This document shows positions 32,828 to 46,140 of a DNA stretch of 64,000 nucleotides, in pieces. The translations under genes were made by a program, and so were the position numbers. The notes under the pieces were generated by a model that searched no databases, was not told the DNA's origin, and worked only from the letters and a program-made list of their open reading frames with translations. This stretch comes from Rhizomys pruinosus (taxonomy: Eukaryota; Chordata; Mammalia; Rodentia; Spalacidae): contig VZQC01006288.1 of the NCBI GenBank assembly GCA_009823505.1, positions 186,001 through 250,000 on the forward strand, in the 5' to 3' direction. Position 1 is the first letter of the stretch, and each line of letters opens with the position of its first letter.

Positions 32828-33098
32828 GGGAGCTGGAGAGAGGGCTCAGTGGTCAAGAGCACTTGCTGTTCTTGATGAGGATCCACGGTTGGTTCCCAGT
32901 ACCCACAACAGGTGGTGGGTGGCTCACAACCATCTGTAACTCCAGCTCTAGGGGGATCTGACACCCTCTTCTGGCCTGTGAAGGCACCTGCACTCAGGTA
33001 CACACACACACACACACACATACACACACACACAAACACACACGCGCACGCGTGTGCGCACACACACTCATACATTTAATTAAAAAATCTTTTTTAAA
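32828..33098 (+). mobile_element. B2/B3-type SINE with CA-rich tail
   Basis: GGAGCTGGAGAGAGGGCTCAG head, TCACAACCATCTGTAACTCC centre, (CA)n at 32999-33067, then TTAATTAAAAAATC. Confidence 0.88.
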
Positions 33099-33177
33099 GA
33101 AAAGCAAGGGAACTCTGTCCTCCTTTCTGTCATGTGAGAATATAGTATAAAACCAGCAACCTGCCACTGGGAAGAGG

Positions 33178-33225
33178 TCCGTCCGTCCCCCGTGTCCCCC
33201 ACCCCCACCCCCGCCCCACAACCCA
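33178..33225 (+). repeat. C-rich tract
   Basis: CCCCCACCCCCACCCCCGCC; four or more runs of three or more C (G-quadruplex potential on the minus strand). Confidence 0.8.
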
Positions 33226-34015
33226 GTCTCGTAGCCAACCTGAACTTGACTTCAGTTTCCAGAGCTATAAGACATGCATACCCTTTTGCTGTTTAAGACA
33301 CCAGCCTGACTGGCTGGACAGTGCTTACTAAGTATATGCATTCTGTCCCTTCTGGTCCTAGTTCAGACAGTGGCATCTCCAGCAACATTCTGTGTGCCCC
33401 AGGTAAGCTCAGGTGTCCCTCGTCTGAAGTCTCAGCACTCAGCGTGATCCTGTCCCTAGCCTGAGTCACCCCACTGCAGGGACCTAGTCACTAACTCCTC
33501 AATGGACTTAGGCCGTTTATTGTTGCCTTGTTTAGCATTTCTTCTTTTTTTTTTCTTTTACATAAATTTATTTTTATTTTTTTAACAAGTCTAGACCCGT
33601 GTTCCCGCCCATTCCCCCACCCCGCCAGAGCTCATGCATTCTGCCAAAATGCTTTTCATCTCTCTCAAGTCTTTCTCAATATTCTCCATGAGGAAGTTGA
33701 CTGTTTTGAGCAGAAGTTCACTGTTTCAGTCAGTTAGCATTTCTTCTAACACCAAGTTCTGAGCACACAGTAGGTGGCCTATAGTTTTTAAGAAATGCAT
33801 GAACACAGCTCACCAGTGGCTGCCAAAGCTAAAGAAACGTGCCAGATCTGACCACACAGCTACTAGGACCCCAGACAATACCCAGACCAAAGTCATTTCC
33901 CTTTATGGGATGCTCATGCTTAGACAGGACCAAGCCTGCGAGAGCCAGGATCCTTACAATAGTGTCTGGGGCCCCAGGACTTCCCATAGGCCTGGGTGAA
34001 CCAGCACTTCTGTCA
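33226..34015. other. intronic sequence, no gene
   Basis: T-rich at 33540-33590. No element recognised. Confidence 0.4.
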
Positions 34016-34017
34016 AA

Positions 34018-34156
34018 GCTTCTTCCTGGCTGCTGGCCACTCCTCTTCCTCTTCCTCCTCTCTTTCTTTCTCCTCTCTCTTCTCTTCCTCCTCCCCTGCC
34101 TCTCCTTCCTCTTCTAGCTGTTCTTCTTCCTCTTCCTTCTTCTCTCTCCTTCCCTA
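34018..34156 (+). repeat. Polypyrimidine (CCT/CTT)n tract
   Basis: About 140 bp of CCTCTTCCTCTTCCTCCTCT type with few purines; mirror-symmetric parts could form triplex DNA. Confidence 0.88.
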
Positions 34157-34324
34157 AATGCCCAGCTTACACCACAGTCTAGTAGCTCTCTCTGTCCCCC
34201 TCTTGCTGACACCCCAGGACATCTCTTGAATATGTAAATAGCCTCTTGGTGTCTGTAGTAGTAAAGCCTATGTCACAACTGCTGCTCAAAACATGTCCCC
34301 AAAGTCGGACCAGACAGGTTCTCC

Positions 34325-34720
34325 GTCAACTGTTCTGGCTGCTATGGATAAAATGTTAGCATGACCACAAATTCAGAGCCTGAAACCTAGGCCCAACATG
34401 ACGGTATTAGGGGGCCTTTGTGGGCTGACTGGGTGATGAAGAGAAAGCTTTCAGGAATGAAATCAGCACCCTTGTAAGAGAGGACAAAGGAGCATGGTCA
34501 CCTCTTCCATCACACGACGCACAAGAAAAGGAAGTTGTGTAATAAGCCAGAAAGTGGGGTCTTACCAGACACTGAGTCTACCACACTTTGATCCTGGCCT
34601 TCTTGATCCCCAGAACCATAAGAAATAAATGTCCACATTGCATCTGATGATTGATATTCTGGAAAAGAAGCCTGTACAGCGTAAGACTCTAGCACTCCGG
34701 GAAGACCGAGGAAGAAGCAG
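34325..34720 (+). mobile_element. Ancient mammalian repeat
   Basis: CATGACGGTATTAGGGGGCC, GGGTGATGAAGAG, CACCCTTGTAAGAGAGG and AACCATAAGAAATAAATGTCC follow a widespread mammalian relic. Family name not assigned. Confidence 0.6.
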
Positions 34721-34733
34721 AGAAAAAGCAGAG

Positions 34734-35072
34734 TTCTATTGATGTGACGAAAATACTCTGACCAAACCAACTTGGAAAGGAAAGGCTTACGGCTCACAGT
34801 CCGTAATCAAAGGCAGCCAAAGCAGGGACTCAGGGTGGTACACTACTTATTGGAGGCTCCTCTGGCCTGTGTTCACCTGTTTTCTTATGCAACCCAGGAG
34901 CACCTGCCTAGGGGCTGTACCATCCACAGTGGCCTGGGCCCTCTCCTATCACTCAACAAACAAAAAGGTGCCTTACAGATATACCTACAGGCTGAGGTGA
35001 TAGAGGAAATTCCCCAACTGAGGTTCCCTCTTCCCAGGTGTGTCAAGCCGACAGCCGAAGCTGTCCAGTACA
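34734..35072 (-). mobile_element. URR1-type hAT element
   Basis: Reversed: GATGTGACGAAAATACTCTGACC, TTTTCTTATGCAACCCAGGAG, CTGAGGTTCCCTCTTCCC, GTGTCAAGCCGACAG. Confidence 0.8.
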
Positions 35073-35583
35073 GGTTTTACCTCCATTTCAGGAGAAGCCC
35101 CGAGTGGGCCTAGGAGAGAACAGGGATGGGGACACAGCAGCCAGGACTTAAATTACAGCACTGTCACTGCTGAAACTGTACTGGCCATAAACACTGTGGG
35201 CAGCAGGTAAGTGACTGCTGACTTTCACAGCATCGTGCTGGCCAGCAGCCAGTGGCCTACATTCCAGAGAACTGGGAGCAACCCTTCTTTGAGATTTAAT
35301 CAGGGACATCAAGTGACAGAGACTGTAAAGCTCTGCTTCCACACCACCTGTTGTCTGTCTGGCAGCTTCACTCACTAACCAGGAGGCCACAGGCTGTGTG
35401 ACCATGTGCTGTGAGCAGCAGGGAGCTGCGGTGCTGGAGGCTCGAGGACAAGGTCTGAGAATCAGGTCTAGGGCCTCAAGTCGCACAGCAGAACAATGGT
35501 GGCTGGCACACACAGGATCAGGGACAAACGCACGTCTGCTGGAGGAGCCTGTCCCAGGTTCACCTCTCAACGACTGTTGCCAT

Positions 35584-36018
35584 TTGAATGTGACGACTTT
35601 GAACATTGGTCCCTGGCTGGCAGCGCTGTTTTGGATGGCTTTGAAATCTTTAGGGATGGAGCCTCACTGGACAAAGAACGTTACTAGGGGCAGGGCCCGA
35701 GCCTTCATAGCCCAGACCCACTTCCTAGTCACTCTGTTTCCTGGGTATAGATGCAAGGTGACCAGCCAGCTTCCTGCTCCTGCCACCATGCCTTCCCCAC
35801 TGTAACGAGCTTAATACTCCAGAAACTGTAAGGGAAGCTAGTGCTTTCTCCCTTAAGCTGCTTTTGTCAGGGCATTCTATCATAGCAAGGATGGCCACTG
35901 AGACCCTGGCCCAGATGGTCAAACTGTAAGGGAAGTTAGTGCTTTCTCCCTTAAGCTGCTTTTGTCAGGGTATTCTATCATAGCAAGGACGGCCACTGAG
36001 ACACTGGCCCAGATGGTC
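35584..36018 (+). mobile_element. hAT (Charlie-like) remnant with tandem-duplicated 3' end
   Basis: TTTGAATGTGACGACTTTG, GGCAGCGCTGTTTTGGATGGC, TGCTCCTGCCACCATGCC, TTAAGCTGCTTTTGTCAGGG, ATCATAGCAAGGA. The last part is doubled. Confidence 0.75.
35823..36018 (+). repeat. 98-bp tandem duplication
   Basis: 35823-35920 and 35921-36018 differ at four positions (96% identical). Confidence 0.97.
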
Positions 36019-39000
36019 AAAATATCCAAAGGGAAAAAAATCAGATCAACAATCTCAGCCCGCTCACTCGCCCCTCATCAGGACCTGTTCCAAACTTGAA
36101 CTCTGCCTTAGCTCTGTGCAATGACATGGCCTCTCACAACTCCTTGCAAAGAGACAAACCCGCAGCTCTGGTCTCCCCCTGCCCCTCGGGAGGCTGGTGA
36201 ACCACCTGGGCTTCAGCACCAGAGCTAAGGAGGAAAAAGGCAAAGAACAGTTCCATCTGCCAAGAAACACCAGGAGCCAAGCCAGGCTTCAGATCCTACA
36301 CACCGGAATCCCAAGAAGAATCTGGGACACTGCCTGTCTGCCTCCCCTCCTTCATCCTCCCAAAATAAAGAGCCGGGGTAGGGGCAGGAGCAAGCATCTC
36401 AAGTACATGGAATCCCTCCTTCCCAGGGGAGGCAGCCTCTGTATTTGAATTTGGAGTCAGTCTGAAGCCCTGCCTTCCCACAGCACACGGAATACCTATG
36501 TGTCATCTGTTCCTGTCCCTCTCCTCCCACCACCAGTTACAGAAGTGATGGCAGGCTTTTCTACCTAAGACACTCCTGACATTTTATGGGACTATGTCAG
36601 GAGTCAAAACTTCCCACACTGCTCTCTAAAGAGGTCTACACAGTTACCTTTGGGCCTCAAACTCCTCCACCTCCACCCCTCCCACTCTAGACCATCAGAA
36701 AACTACATTTCCGGAGCTGCTAGACAAGCTTCCAACAAGACTGTCTCTGGTCTTTTTTCTCCCTGGCCCTGTTCAGGCAGTCACAGCTTGTGTGTGTCCA
36801 TGACTGTGGTACATGTGCTGTCCAAAAGACAGCAGCACCTCACACACTCGTCCCCAGCCTTCACCTCCCAGAATCCTTCCAACCCCTTCTCGGTGATGTT
36901 TGCTGGGCTTCGGGAGTATGACACAGATGGAAGGCCTCTTTGAATGAAGCCAAACACTGGGTAGTCGCTTCTCAGCACTCTGGCCAGTTATGGGTCCCCA
37001 ACTTGACCACTGCCACAGCACAAAGAGGCTTCTCTAAGGGTAAGAGATATATTAGTCTACAGGCATAAACATAAATATTTAGAAGGCAGTTTAACTCCAG
37101 CTAAGCATCTGGAGTAGATTCCCCCACAGAGCCTTGATCTCCCAAGTCACAGGCTTTCTAGCATTTCTACATGCCAGGCATGTACTACCTCCCAGGGAGT
37201 AAGAAAGAAAGGAAAGGACAGACAAGAGGACAGGGGGAAGGGCTAGGCGGGAACGAGGAGATGAAAAAAGCCAGTGGGAGAAGAAGGGGATAGGAGAAGG
37301 TCTCAGGGGTAATGTACTCACAGTGCGCTGTACACAGTGAAGTACTGCCAAAAAATTACTCTTGGTCACGTGTCTACATCACAAGAATGCACCACGTCCT
37401 CTTTTTTAAATTATCATTTTCTCATCTGGATTTTTTAAACTCCATTAAGCAACTGCACGTGAGCTGTGTCACAGCCAAAAGTGTGGATTTGTGCCGAAAA
37501 ATAAAAATAAAAACACTAAATAGTTGCAGTCTAACTTGGATCCACAACACTGGTCTGGATGTGCCAGGAAAAAGAATTTTGTTTCGATGTTCTGTGATTT
37601 TGCAGCCGTTTAAATTTTATTAGCAATTACCAAACCGGTTACCGCCGACTACATTTTGCAGTTACAGCCAAGTCTTGGCAACAGGGAGCCAGCAGAGTGA
37701 CAAGGGGCCCAGGTGGATCTGGCCACACTTACTCTGGGAGCTGAGGAACACGAATCTCCCCGTGTTAAGAGCTGGTTCATAAGAACCCTCCCCTTGCAGG
37801 CCGGGAAAAGGCTGCACACCACCACGATAGTAAAGGAGCATCCAGAAGTGGTGCTGCGAAGGACAGGCGAAAGGGAGTGAGTCAAATGTGTGCAGTGAGC
37901 TGATCTAAAACATGACTTTGAGATGACTCCGCGCCACTAAGCCCTTGGCCTGGTGGCAGAGCTGGCATTTAAACTGGTAGTTTAATGACAGCAGTGGGAG
38001 GTCCCAAAGGGCAGCTGCCACCTTGGAGGGATGCAGGGGCTGGGAGTATCTTGGTGAGGCTCTGATACATGCTGTCCAATTTCCCCTGTCATCACCAGAA
38101 CAGGCCTGCACCAGCAAGGAGATGGGTCAGGGAGCTTTAACTGGAAAAAAAAAACAAAACAGTGTACAAACTAGGAAGTTTGGTGATCTCAGAAACTTAG
38201 GAGTTGGTCTTCTCCAGGAACACACCAGATGGGGTTAGTTCTTCTTAGTCTCCTGTAAGCTCCAGGAAGCCTTAACTGCACAGTCTCAGCTCCTCTTCCC
38301 CAGTGAGAGTCTCTGATCTGCACCAGGTTCAAGGGAGGGAGCACCACAGACTGGCAGGCAGCCACTCTTCTCGTCTTCTGGGTAGAGACAGGGAGTCAGT
38401 GGGAGCTGGAGAACACTGCAATTGGCACGGAGGCCCCCCACTTGGGGCTGGCCTGTACCCAACCCTCATATGCCTAGGCATTTCATCTCCAGAAAGTGAC
38501 TCTGAGGAGAGATGTTAAGTTGTGGCCCAGGTACTGTCACTCTGAACATCCATACTGATTCTCAAATAGAACAATCCACCTTTAATTTAGATAATCTGAG
38601 GAAAACAGAATCTAAGGAATTATCCAGCCTGACCTTGGTGCCTGAAGAAACATGTGAGAATCTGGACTAAAAGTCTCTGGCCACCCTGGAGACCTCCCCT
38701 TGCAGGGCACGATGCACCCCTGGGGTGCAGATGGGAAGGCAGATTTTGCAGGCCGGAGCCAGGCACCCACGCCTTCCTGGCCTCTTCACTCTGTGCTACT
38801 CCCATCTCACAGATGAAGCCGAAGCTCCAAAAACGGAAGCAATCCTTGGCAAATCAGGAATCTATACCAGAAATATGATTCCTCCCTCTGTCAGTGATGG
38901 GTCCAGTTATATTCATGATGTGCCAGCCGCTGTTGGACGGATTCAAAGCTTTGGACTCCATTTAGTCCTCCCCGGAAGTCCACAGGAATGGAGAGGGCAT

Positions 39001-40330
39001 GAAGGCAGAGAATCTGGCCCAGGTCCCACAGTTCCCATCATGGGTTGGAGCCAAAATTCGACACAGGGCATGTGTCTATAGAGCACGGCCATTCTGCTGT
39101 TCACCTCAACTCCTATGCTGCCAGCCCAGCTCCCTAAGAAAGATAAACACACATGGTACATGTGTCTGGTGGTAGATGTTCAACACCGTTGCTTGAAATA
39201 TCACATGCTACCAACCCAAGACATTACTGATGGTGGAACATGCTACATTTTACATGAATCTAATCTCGAAAACACTGTGCCGGTGAATCTAGGATTCCAT
39301 GTTCTCTGATTCCACCAGAAGGTGTGTGTCAGGACTAAAGCCACCTTGACCACCTTTGCATGAACAAGAAGTTGAAGCACAAAGTGGACACTGTTTTCAG
39401 CAACCCAGAATCTAATGTCAAATTTGAACATTTTTGTAAAGAAAACCCAATAATCTCGACCTTTACATTAAGCTTCCAGTTTATAAACATTGGCACCTCA
39501 ACCATGTTCTAAGTGTTCTGAGCAAGCTACACACACTGGACTTCAGCCCTGAACTTGCTGGGATGTCCAACTGTAGTCATCGCAGCATCCAGGTAGGGTG
39601 GAAGGCAGAGAGCTGGTGGCGATGTGCTCCATCTGCAGCACCCTGCCTGCCATGCACAGAGCTTTCCCAGCCTGCCACACTCACAAAGCAGCATGCCAAG
39701 TACCTGCTCATCACAGAAGCAGAGAAGCCCAGGTTCCAGCTGACAGTACTAAGGAATATAGACAAGTTCAAAATGCAAACACTTCTGATGCCAGCTGACC
39801 CCTCCCGCCTCCCACAACTATGACTGTCAGCAGATGCTATGTCACTATATACAAAACAAGACAACCTGAAGCCAAGTGGATGGCACCGCGCAGTGTCACC
39901 AGGTCCGGCCTCACAGCACACTCCCTGAGCTTCCGCCACTCCAAAAGGCATCTTCCCCCTAGCCTCCAGGCCAAGCAGCATCAAGAGTTCATCTCCATTG
40001 TTTGGTTCTCTTTCCAAACTACAGATATACACAGTTGACCACTCAGGATTTTTAGCCAGTACCCATAGTTAACACACCTCCCAAGCTGAAAACAAAATGG
40101 CAGGAACATCTTCAAGTGCCTTGTCAGACCAACAGCAAAGTGCACAGAGCAAGGAGAAAGTGTCTGGAGATAAGTGCAACCTGGACTCAGTTTCAGGGAG
40201 CTCAGGACACCCGCAGCCACTTCATGTGAACCACTTGACACTTTGAGAGACTGTACTCTGATCGTGATCAGATTTTGTACTTAAACCTAACAAGAGCAAG
40301 ACACGGTTCAGAAAAAAAAATGCATATATT
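36019..40330. other. 4.3 kb of low-repeat intron
   Basis: Almost no recognisable transposon. There is a faint reversed MIR near 38790-38870 (CATCTCACAGATGAAGCC), a purine-rich patch at 37197-37300 and an AT-rich unique patch at 37390-37680. Open frames on both strands lack domains. Confidence 0.5.
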
Positions 40331-40545
40331 GGGGGTTGGAGAGATGGCTCAGTAGTTAAGAGCACTGGTTATGCTCACAGAGGACCTGGGTTCAGTTCCC
40401 AAACCCACATGGCGGCTAATTTGTAATTTCAGTTCCAGGAAATCTGACGCCCTCTTCTGGCTTCTACGGGCACTGCACACACATGGTGCACTTACATGTA
40501 TACAAAACATTCATACACATAAAAAATAAAAACAAGTATATAAAA
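40331..40545 (+). mobile_element. B2/B3-type SINE
   Basis: GGGGGTTGGAGAGATGGCTC head, ACGCCCTCTTCTGGCTTC centre, ACATTCATACACATAAAAAA tail. Confidence 0.9.
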
Positions 40546-40916
40546 ATGTAAATGTACATCTGCACATACTTGCTGTGTCCTTCAGAGCTAGTATGCCTGC
40601 CCCAGCACTCTGACTTGGCAGGTCTGGCCTCCGCAACTGTGGAGGAAGACGTTTCCGTTGCTTTGTGTCATCCAGTTTGGGGTATTTTGTTCTGAAAGTC
40701 CTAAGGTATGCCCTAATATATGGTAGTGATTTGTCTTTTTCTGCCTTGTGGAAAACTGCTTGCAGTTTTTGAAAAAAATTCTACTAGGGACCTTTCAGAG
40801 AAGCTTGCATGAGGCCTGATTCGCATGAAATCAAGCATAGCCTGACAATCTGGAACTGACTGTACTTAGGTACTTGGCAAGTTCTATCTGGAATGAATCA
40901 TCCTAACCTCAGAACT

Positions 40917-41350
40917 GCTCTAGTTTGCTTTCTGTTGCTGTGATAACTATCATGACCAAGACCAACTTGGGGCCCAGGCATGGTATTCCATGCCTCTAAT
41001 CCCAGTACTCAAAAGGCAGAGGCAAGCAGATCTCTGTGAGATGGAGGCCAGCCTGGTCTACACAGTGAATTCACAGGTTATAGACCATCATCAGCGGATG
41101 CCAAGGCTAGAAGTCAAGTAGAGATCACAGAGCAACAGTGCTTCCTGGCTTGTTCCCCTGGCTTGCTCAACTACTTCATTAAACTGTGCAGACCTACCTG
41201 CCCAGGGATGCTGGGCCCCCCACATCAATTAGCAGTCAAGAAAAATGCCTCCATAGACATGCTCACAGGCCAATCTGATGGAAGAAATTCCTTAACTCGG
41301 TTTCCTTCGTCCCAAGAAGGTGTAGGTTTGTCTCAAGTAGCCAAGAACTA
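40917..41350 (-). mobile_element. URR1-type hAT element with inserted B1
   Basis: Reversed: CTAGTTTGCTTTCTGTTGCTG to 40971, then a B1, then TTCCTGGCTTGTTCCCC and GGTTTCCTTCGTCCCAAG. Confidence 0.75.
40972..41078 (+). mobile_element. B1 SINE, truncated
   Basis: CCAGGCATGGTATTCCATGCC, AGGCCAGCCTGGTCTACACAG. Confidence 0.88.
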
Positions 41351-43195
41351 AAATTCTTTTCTCACCATGGGCTACAAGCAGACAATACACGTTTGGGGTG
41401 GAAAAAGGAGTTGGGAGACAGTTCGCTGCTGCTGCAGGTTGTAGGATGGTTTCAAACCAGTGCTGTGAGGTGGAGGGACTGCCCACGCACAGATGCTGAA
41501 GGAGACTGGGAGTGGGTGGGCAGCACAGCGCTACCAGCAAAAGCCACTCAGGCTAAATGGTACGGGCTCCAGCAGAGCTGACAGCAAGCTGACTGCAGCC
41601 ACTCTGACAGGTGGGGGCCAACTCCACATCCGCTGAGGCCGAGACTCCTGGAGAACGCACAAGTGGCACCCCAACTCTGCCTGCCTTCTCAGCCACCCAG
41701 TGCAACTCAGGGCTGCAAATATTTGTTTCCTTCTCTCTGGCACCAGCCTGGGTGCCTGGCTGGCTCCCTGGAGCTCTAAGTTAAAGGACATTTCAGGAGA
41801 GCTCAGCGCCGAGTGCTTAAAGGCTCTCAGGTGAAAAGAAGAGACCCAGGGAATGAAGGGTTTCTACAGCAGAGCCTCTCACAATGAATGTTGAGAGGGG
41901 AGCAACTGCTCATGTCACACTCACAGCAATGACACCAGAACAATGGGGGAAATGCTCACTAGTGCCTGGCATGGGACAGCTTTGCTCACACCAGGCGCTC
42001 AGCCAGAGACATCACACACATTTGCTTATTCACAGCTCAATGTCCTGCTACCACCCCAGAAAACAAAACCTATTGTAATGATGAGCTCCTTTCTGGTAGG
42101 TGCACCGGGATTAAATGTTCTATTTTCGCCCCCTGCTGTAGGTACTGTTATGGTCCCACCTTCCAGATGAGGACACTGGTGCTCTGTTGGGATCTCAGAG
42201 GCTGGGAGAAGCTGGCATGGACTGGGCCCAAAGCCTTTGTTCCGCACGACAGTATCTGTGGTCTTATCTTTGGGATGGAAGAAATCAAGGGAACCACAGA
42301 ACTGAGACAATGTAGAAACAAGTACACGAAAAAACGACTCAATAGGAAAGAAAGCACACGAGTGGGTGCTGCGTGTCTGGCTTTTCCTCCCCACAAGTGC
42401 CACGAAAGGGCTATCTTTTCATTGTGCACTGTTCGGCAGGCACGGCATGAAGCCACAATCTCTGGATCCCTGTAAGGGCCACTTGTACACTCCATCGGGG
42501 CTTGCCCAGACCTGCAGCCATGACGACATGGACACACAAGCAGAAACAGAGCAAGGCTGCCCCTGAGAGACCGGGAAAGCATGACAGGTTAGTGAAAGAA
42601 TACCCACGTCCACCACTGGGCCAGGCTGGCTCAAGTGGTCCCTGGAAGAGTAAGCAGACTCCTTTCCCAGGGCAGCCATTACAGAATTCATACATGGAAT
42701 GACTCTTGGCAACAGAAAGCCACTGACTAGAGGCTGCACGTGTGGGATCCAGGTCAGCAGGGCTTTGCCACCTCAGAGATGGGCTGGATTCCTTCTCTCG
42801 TTCTGGCTTCTGGGGACAGCGTCATCTGTGGCATTCCCTGGCAGCTGTGCTGCTTCGACCTCTGTCCCCATCACGTGGTGTCCTTCCCTCATTTCTTCAC
42901 GTCGTCTGCTTAGAAGGACACGATTCAGATGGGACCAAGAGCTCAACCTACTGTGCTATGGCCTCATAGTAACTATTCACATCTATAATGATCTCATTTC
43001 CAAGTACGTTCACAATTCTCAGATGTTGGGAATTAGGGCTTGAACATAGTTTGGGGAGAAATAATTCAACCCATTACAGCAAAATATTTTGCTCAAATTG
43101 TCTAGAAAGAAAGTAAATGCAGGATAGTGATGGATGTCGTCATGGTCCACGGCTGTGGGACAGGTGTACAACACTATGTGGCTGCGATGGGTTCC
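41351..43195. other. intronic sequence, mostly unassigned
   Basis: A reversed MIR-like piece lies near 42130-42195 (CACCTTCCAGATGAGGACAC). 42949-43072 resembles the 3' end of the ancient repeat at 43196 (TTGGGAATTAGGGCTTGAAC, AATAATTCAACCC). Confidence 0.45.
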
Positions 43196-43504
43196 TGGTT
43201 GTATTCATATATCAGTGTGGCTGCAGCAGAGTTCCACAAAATGAACAGCCTTGACATCAGAAAGGTATTCTCACATAACTCTGGATGACAGATGTCCAAA
43301 ATCAATGTATATGCAGAACTGATGTTTCTGTAAGCCACAGGGACAGATCCAAGCCTCGCTCCTTGGTTTATGGAGGGCTCACTTTCCCCTTTGCCTTCAC
43401 ATCAGCTTGCCTCTCTTCATGTCTGAGTCCAGATTTCCTCTCTTGGAAGCACCTCAAGTTATGCTGGTTTAAGACCCACGCTGTGATCTCATTTTAACCT
43501 GATT

Positions 43505-43945
43505 ACCCTCTATAGTGTTTAACTGGGACTGCACCTTAACTGAGTTATGAAATGCCTGGGAGGTCAGTGAACTGCACTTCAGGATGTGTCTTGTGAGGGT
43601 CTGTTTGCAAAGAACATCAGATCATGAGTTGGCTAACCTGATCAATGGACTGACTGTCTGATGGCTTAATAATGGATATGCTGCCATTATTAAAAAGTAG
43701 GAAGTGAGACCTGGGTGGAGGAAGTCACTGAGGCTCTATCTTAGCAGCTCTATCCTACCCTGGCCTCATCCTAGATGCTCTTTCTCTGCTTCCTGGCCAC
43801 CATGAAGTGAACTGCCCTGCCCTGCCCTGCCCTGCCCTGCCCCGTCATAACAGGCTGAACCCTCTGAGAAGGGAGCTAAAATAAATCCTCTTATGAGTTT
43901 GTCAGGCATTTGGTTGCAACAGAAAAAGTAAATAACACATTCTAT
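43505..43945 (+). mobile_element. hAT (Charlie-like) element
   Basis: ATGAAATGCCTGGGAGGTCAG, AGATCATGAGTTGG, TTTCTCTGCTTCCTGGCCACC, AGCTAAAATAAATCCTC, ATTTGGTTGCAACAGAAAAAG; contains a pentamer run. Confidence 0.75.
43817..43846 (+). repeat. (CCTGC)n
   Basis: Six CCTGC units. Confidence 0.95.
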
Positions 43946-44015
43946 TTAAAGCCCATTAAGAAATAAGGTCATATCCCAAGGCACTGGGGATTAGGACTTC
44001 AACTTTAATATGTGG

Positions 44016-45029
44016 CAGTGGGCAGTAGTCAGTTTGGCTCAAAACATCGGTGGTGTGTGACTGTTCAGTTTTTAACACAGCTGAAGGGGGGGGACCACAT
44101 CCTGCTGTAACTGCATCCCACAATTCAGTGAGAGGTTGCCTGCCTTCCCTGGCCATAATACCCCAGCTGTCAACTATCCTGAAGCATGCTGTATCCAGCC
44201 ACACAGCCACCCTGATTTCCAGTAGATTTTTGCATTACAGTCACTATCATGTACCTTTGTGAAGGAGCTGGATTCCTGGTCAAGCAAGGCTAGCAAGTCA
44301 CAATCTACACTCACAAGCACCCGGTTTAAAAGAAAATATTACATGTGCTGCCACCTAGAGGAAGGTGAGGACGGTGAAAAGAAGGGAGCGTGACCCCTTC
44401 ATCTTCCGCACTTCTTGGGGATCAGGATTTGAACTTGGCCCTGGAACTATCTCAGGGGCTCCCACCATCACAGCCAAGCGATGTTTACGCAACAACTGGG
44501 ATATAGGTAAAGGCAAAAGAAATTCAAATTACAAGTTTGCAGCTACTTTTCCACACCTCTAATTTTAGAGTTTCCTTAAGAATTTACCATTTGACAAGAT
44601 CTTCAAATTCTCACCTTCTCCTATGGAATACACATGGACACACCTATGCACAAAATCACAGCGGGCTGAAAAATGTAAAAGTCCCCACATGTCTAGCAAA
44701 AGACACCAATCTATATAATTTTCCTCAGGAGAAATGAGCTACGTTGTGATGAAGATCCAAAATCTTGCCTCAACTTTGTTAGGGTACAGATGTGGCAGTC
44801 TAAGCTGAGCACAGAACAGGATGGCTCAGGGCACATGACTCTGGGTCCTGTGATGATTTGAGAAATTTTATCTCGGCTTTACCACTGTGAGTGGAAATAA
44901 TCAAAGAATACTGTTCTTAGAAGAAAATGGTTCAGAGATTCACAGGGCTAAAGGCCTTTTCAAAAATCATTAACATAGAAAAACATTATTGATGTTTAAA
45001 ATTTTTTTTTTAAAGCAGGCTAGTCATTG
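44016..45029. other. intronic sequence, no gene
   Basis: Nothing recognised. Confidence 0.4.
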
Positions 45030-45370
45030 CTACAGTTTGGATCTTGAATGTCTCCAGCAGGCTGAAGCATTAAAGCTTTGTTCCCCAAGGCAGCACTGCT
45101 GGAAGGTAATGGAGCCTTTAAGTGGTGGAGTCTAAAAGGAGGTCTTTAAGCTACTGGGGACATGCCCTCATGGGGGGTGATGAGACCTCAGTCCCTTCTT
45201 TCTCATTCTCTGGTTTTGCTTCCTAGCTTGCCATAGGCCTAAGGCAACAGACTCAACTGGGTGCTAGTAAAAGCTCTAAAAGTATGATCCAAAACAAAGC
45301 TCTTTTCTTCATAAGATGATTATCTTTAGTATTAGTTATAGTCATTTCTATTATCACAAGCAGTCACAAC
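45030..45370 (+). mobile_element. hAT (Charlie-like) remnant
   Basis: CAGTTTGGATCTTGAATGTC, AAGGTAATGGAGCCTTTAAG, CATTCTCTGGTTTTGCTTCC, ATCACAAGCAGTCACAACAC. Confidence 0.7.
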
Positions 45371-45985
45371 ACAGGTAATATACAATCCACAGGAGCCTAT
45401 TTATCTGGGTAACGAACATCTACAGAATAAAACAAAATGCCACCCTGGGTGGTGGAAGGCTATGGGCTCTTATTTTCTGGACCAACAGGCAAGCTCAGTG
45501 TATTCACTGCATCACGACAACAGCTCCTCCTCAGTCAAGCTTTGGTGACAATCCAATGATTTAATAAAGTAAGTGCCCCACGTCCCATGATCCCCAGACA
45601 CCGCTAAGTGCCCATACCCTCACAGTGCTCTCTGACGGGGCTTCACATTCTTCTGAGATGTATCTCTACTCATTTCATGATCAAAAAATAGAAAGGAAAA
45701 AGAAGAAAAGCAATTTGAATAAAACGATCACTTAGGGCAATCCACTAACCAAGAACATCCAAAGCATTCCCAAAATAGCCTCTCCTCCCAGCTCTACAGG
45801 GAGGTGCTCCTGAGGCACAAGGCAGAACTGTTCCTATATATCAGCCCAGGTCAGTATACATTTTAGACCATCAAAAGATATTTCACAAGGAAATACAACT
45901 AATATCTACAGGTATGAGAATACATTCAACTTTGTTAATTTAAAAAATGTAAAAATACAGACCAAAAAAAAAAAAAAAAAGAAAA
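45371..45985. other. intronic sequence, no gene
   Basis: Nothing recognised. Confidence 0.4.
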
Positions 45986-45989
45986 TGAC

Positions 45990-46140
45990 GGGGGGGGGGG
46001 TGGAGGCATTTAGACCTCACACTGGGGAGGCGGAGCAGGTGGATCTTTGTGAGTTCAAGGTCAGCCTGGTCTACAGAGTGAGTTCCAGGACAGCTGGGGC
46101 TACAGGGAGACCCTGTCTCAAAAAGACCAAAAAAAAAAAG
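45990..46140 (+). mobile_element. B1 SINE
   Basis: GGGGAGGCGGAGCAGGTGGA, CAAGGTCAGCCTGGTCTACA, GGAGACCCTGTCTC, A tail. The 5' start is replaced by a G run (45991-46000). Confidence 0.9.

Larger units (their letters stand above)
43196..44015 (-). mobile_element. Ancient mammalian repeat, split by a hAT element
   Basis: Outer parts 43196-43504 (GAGTTCCACAAAATGAACAG, CATGTCTGAGTCCAGATTTCC) and 43946-44015 (AAATAAGGTCATATCCCAAG, GGGGATTAGGACTTCAAC). The same family in the other orientation is at 55394-55990. Name not assigned. Confidence 0.6.
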
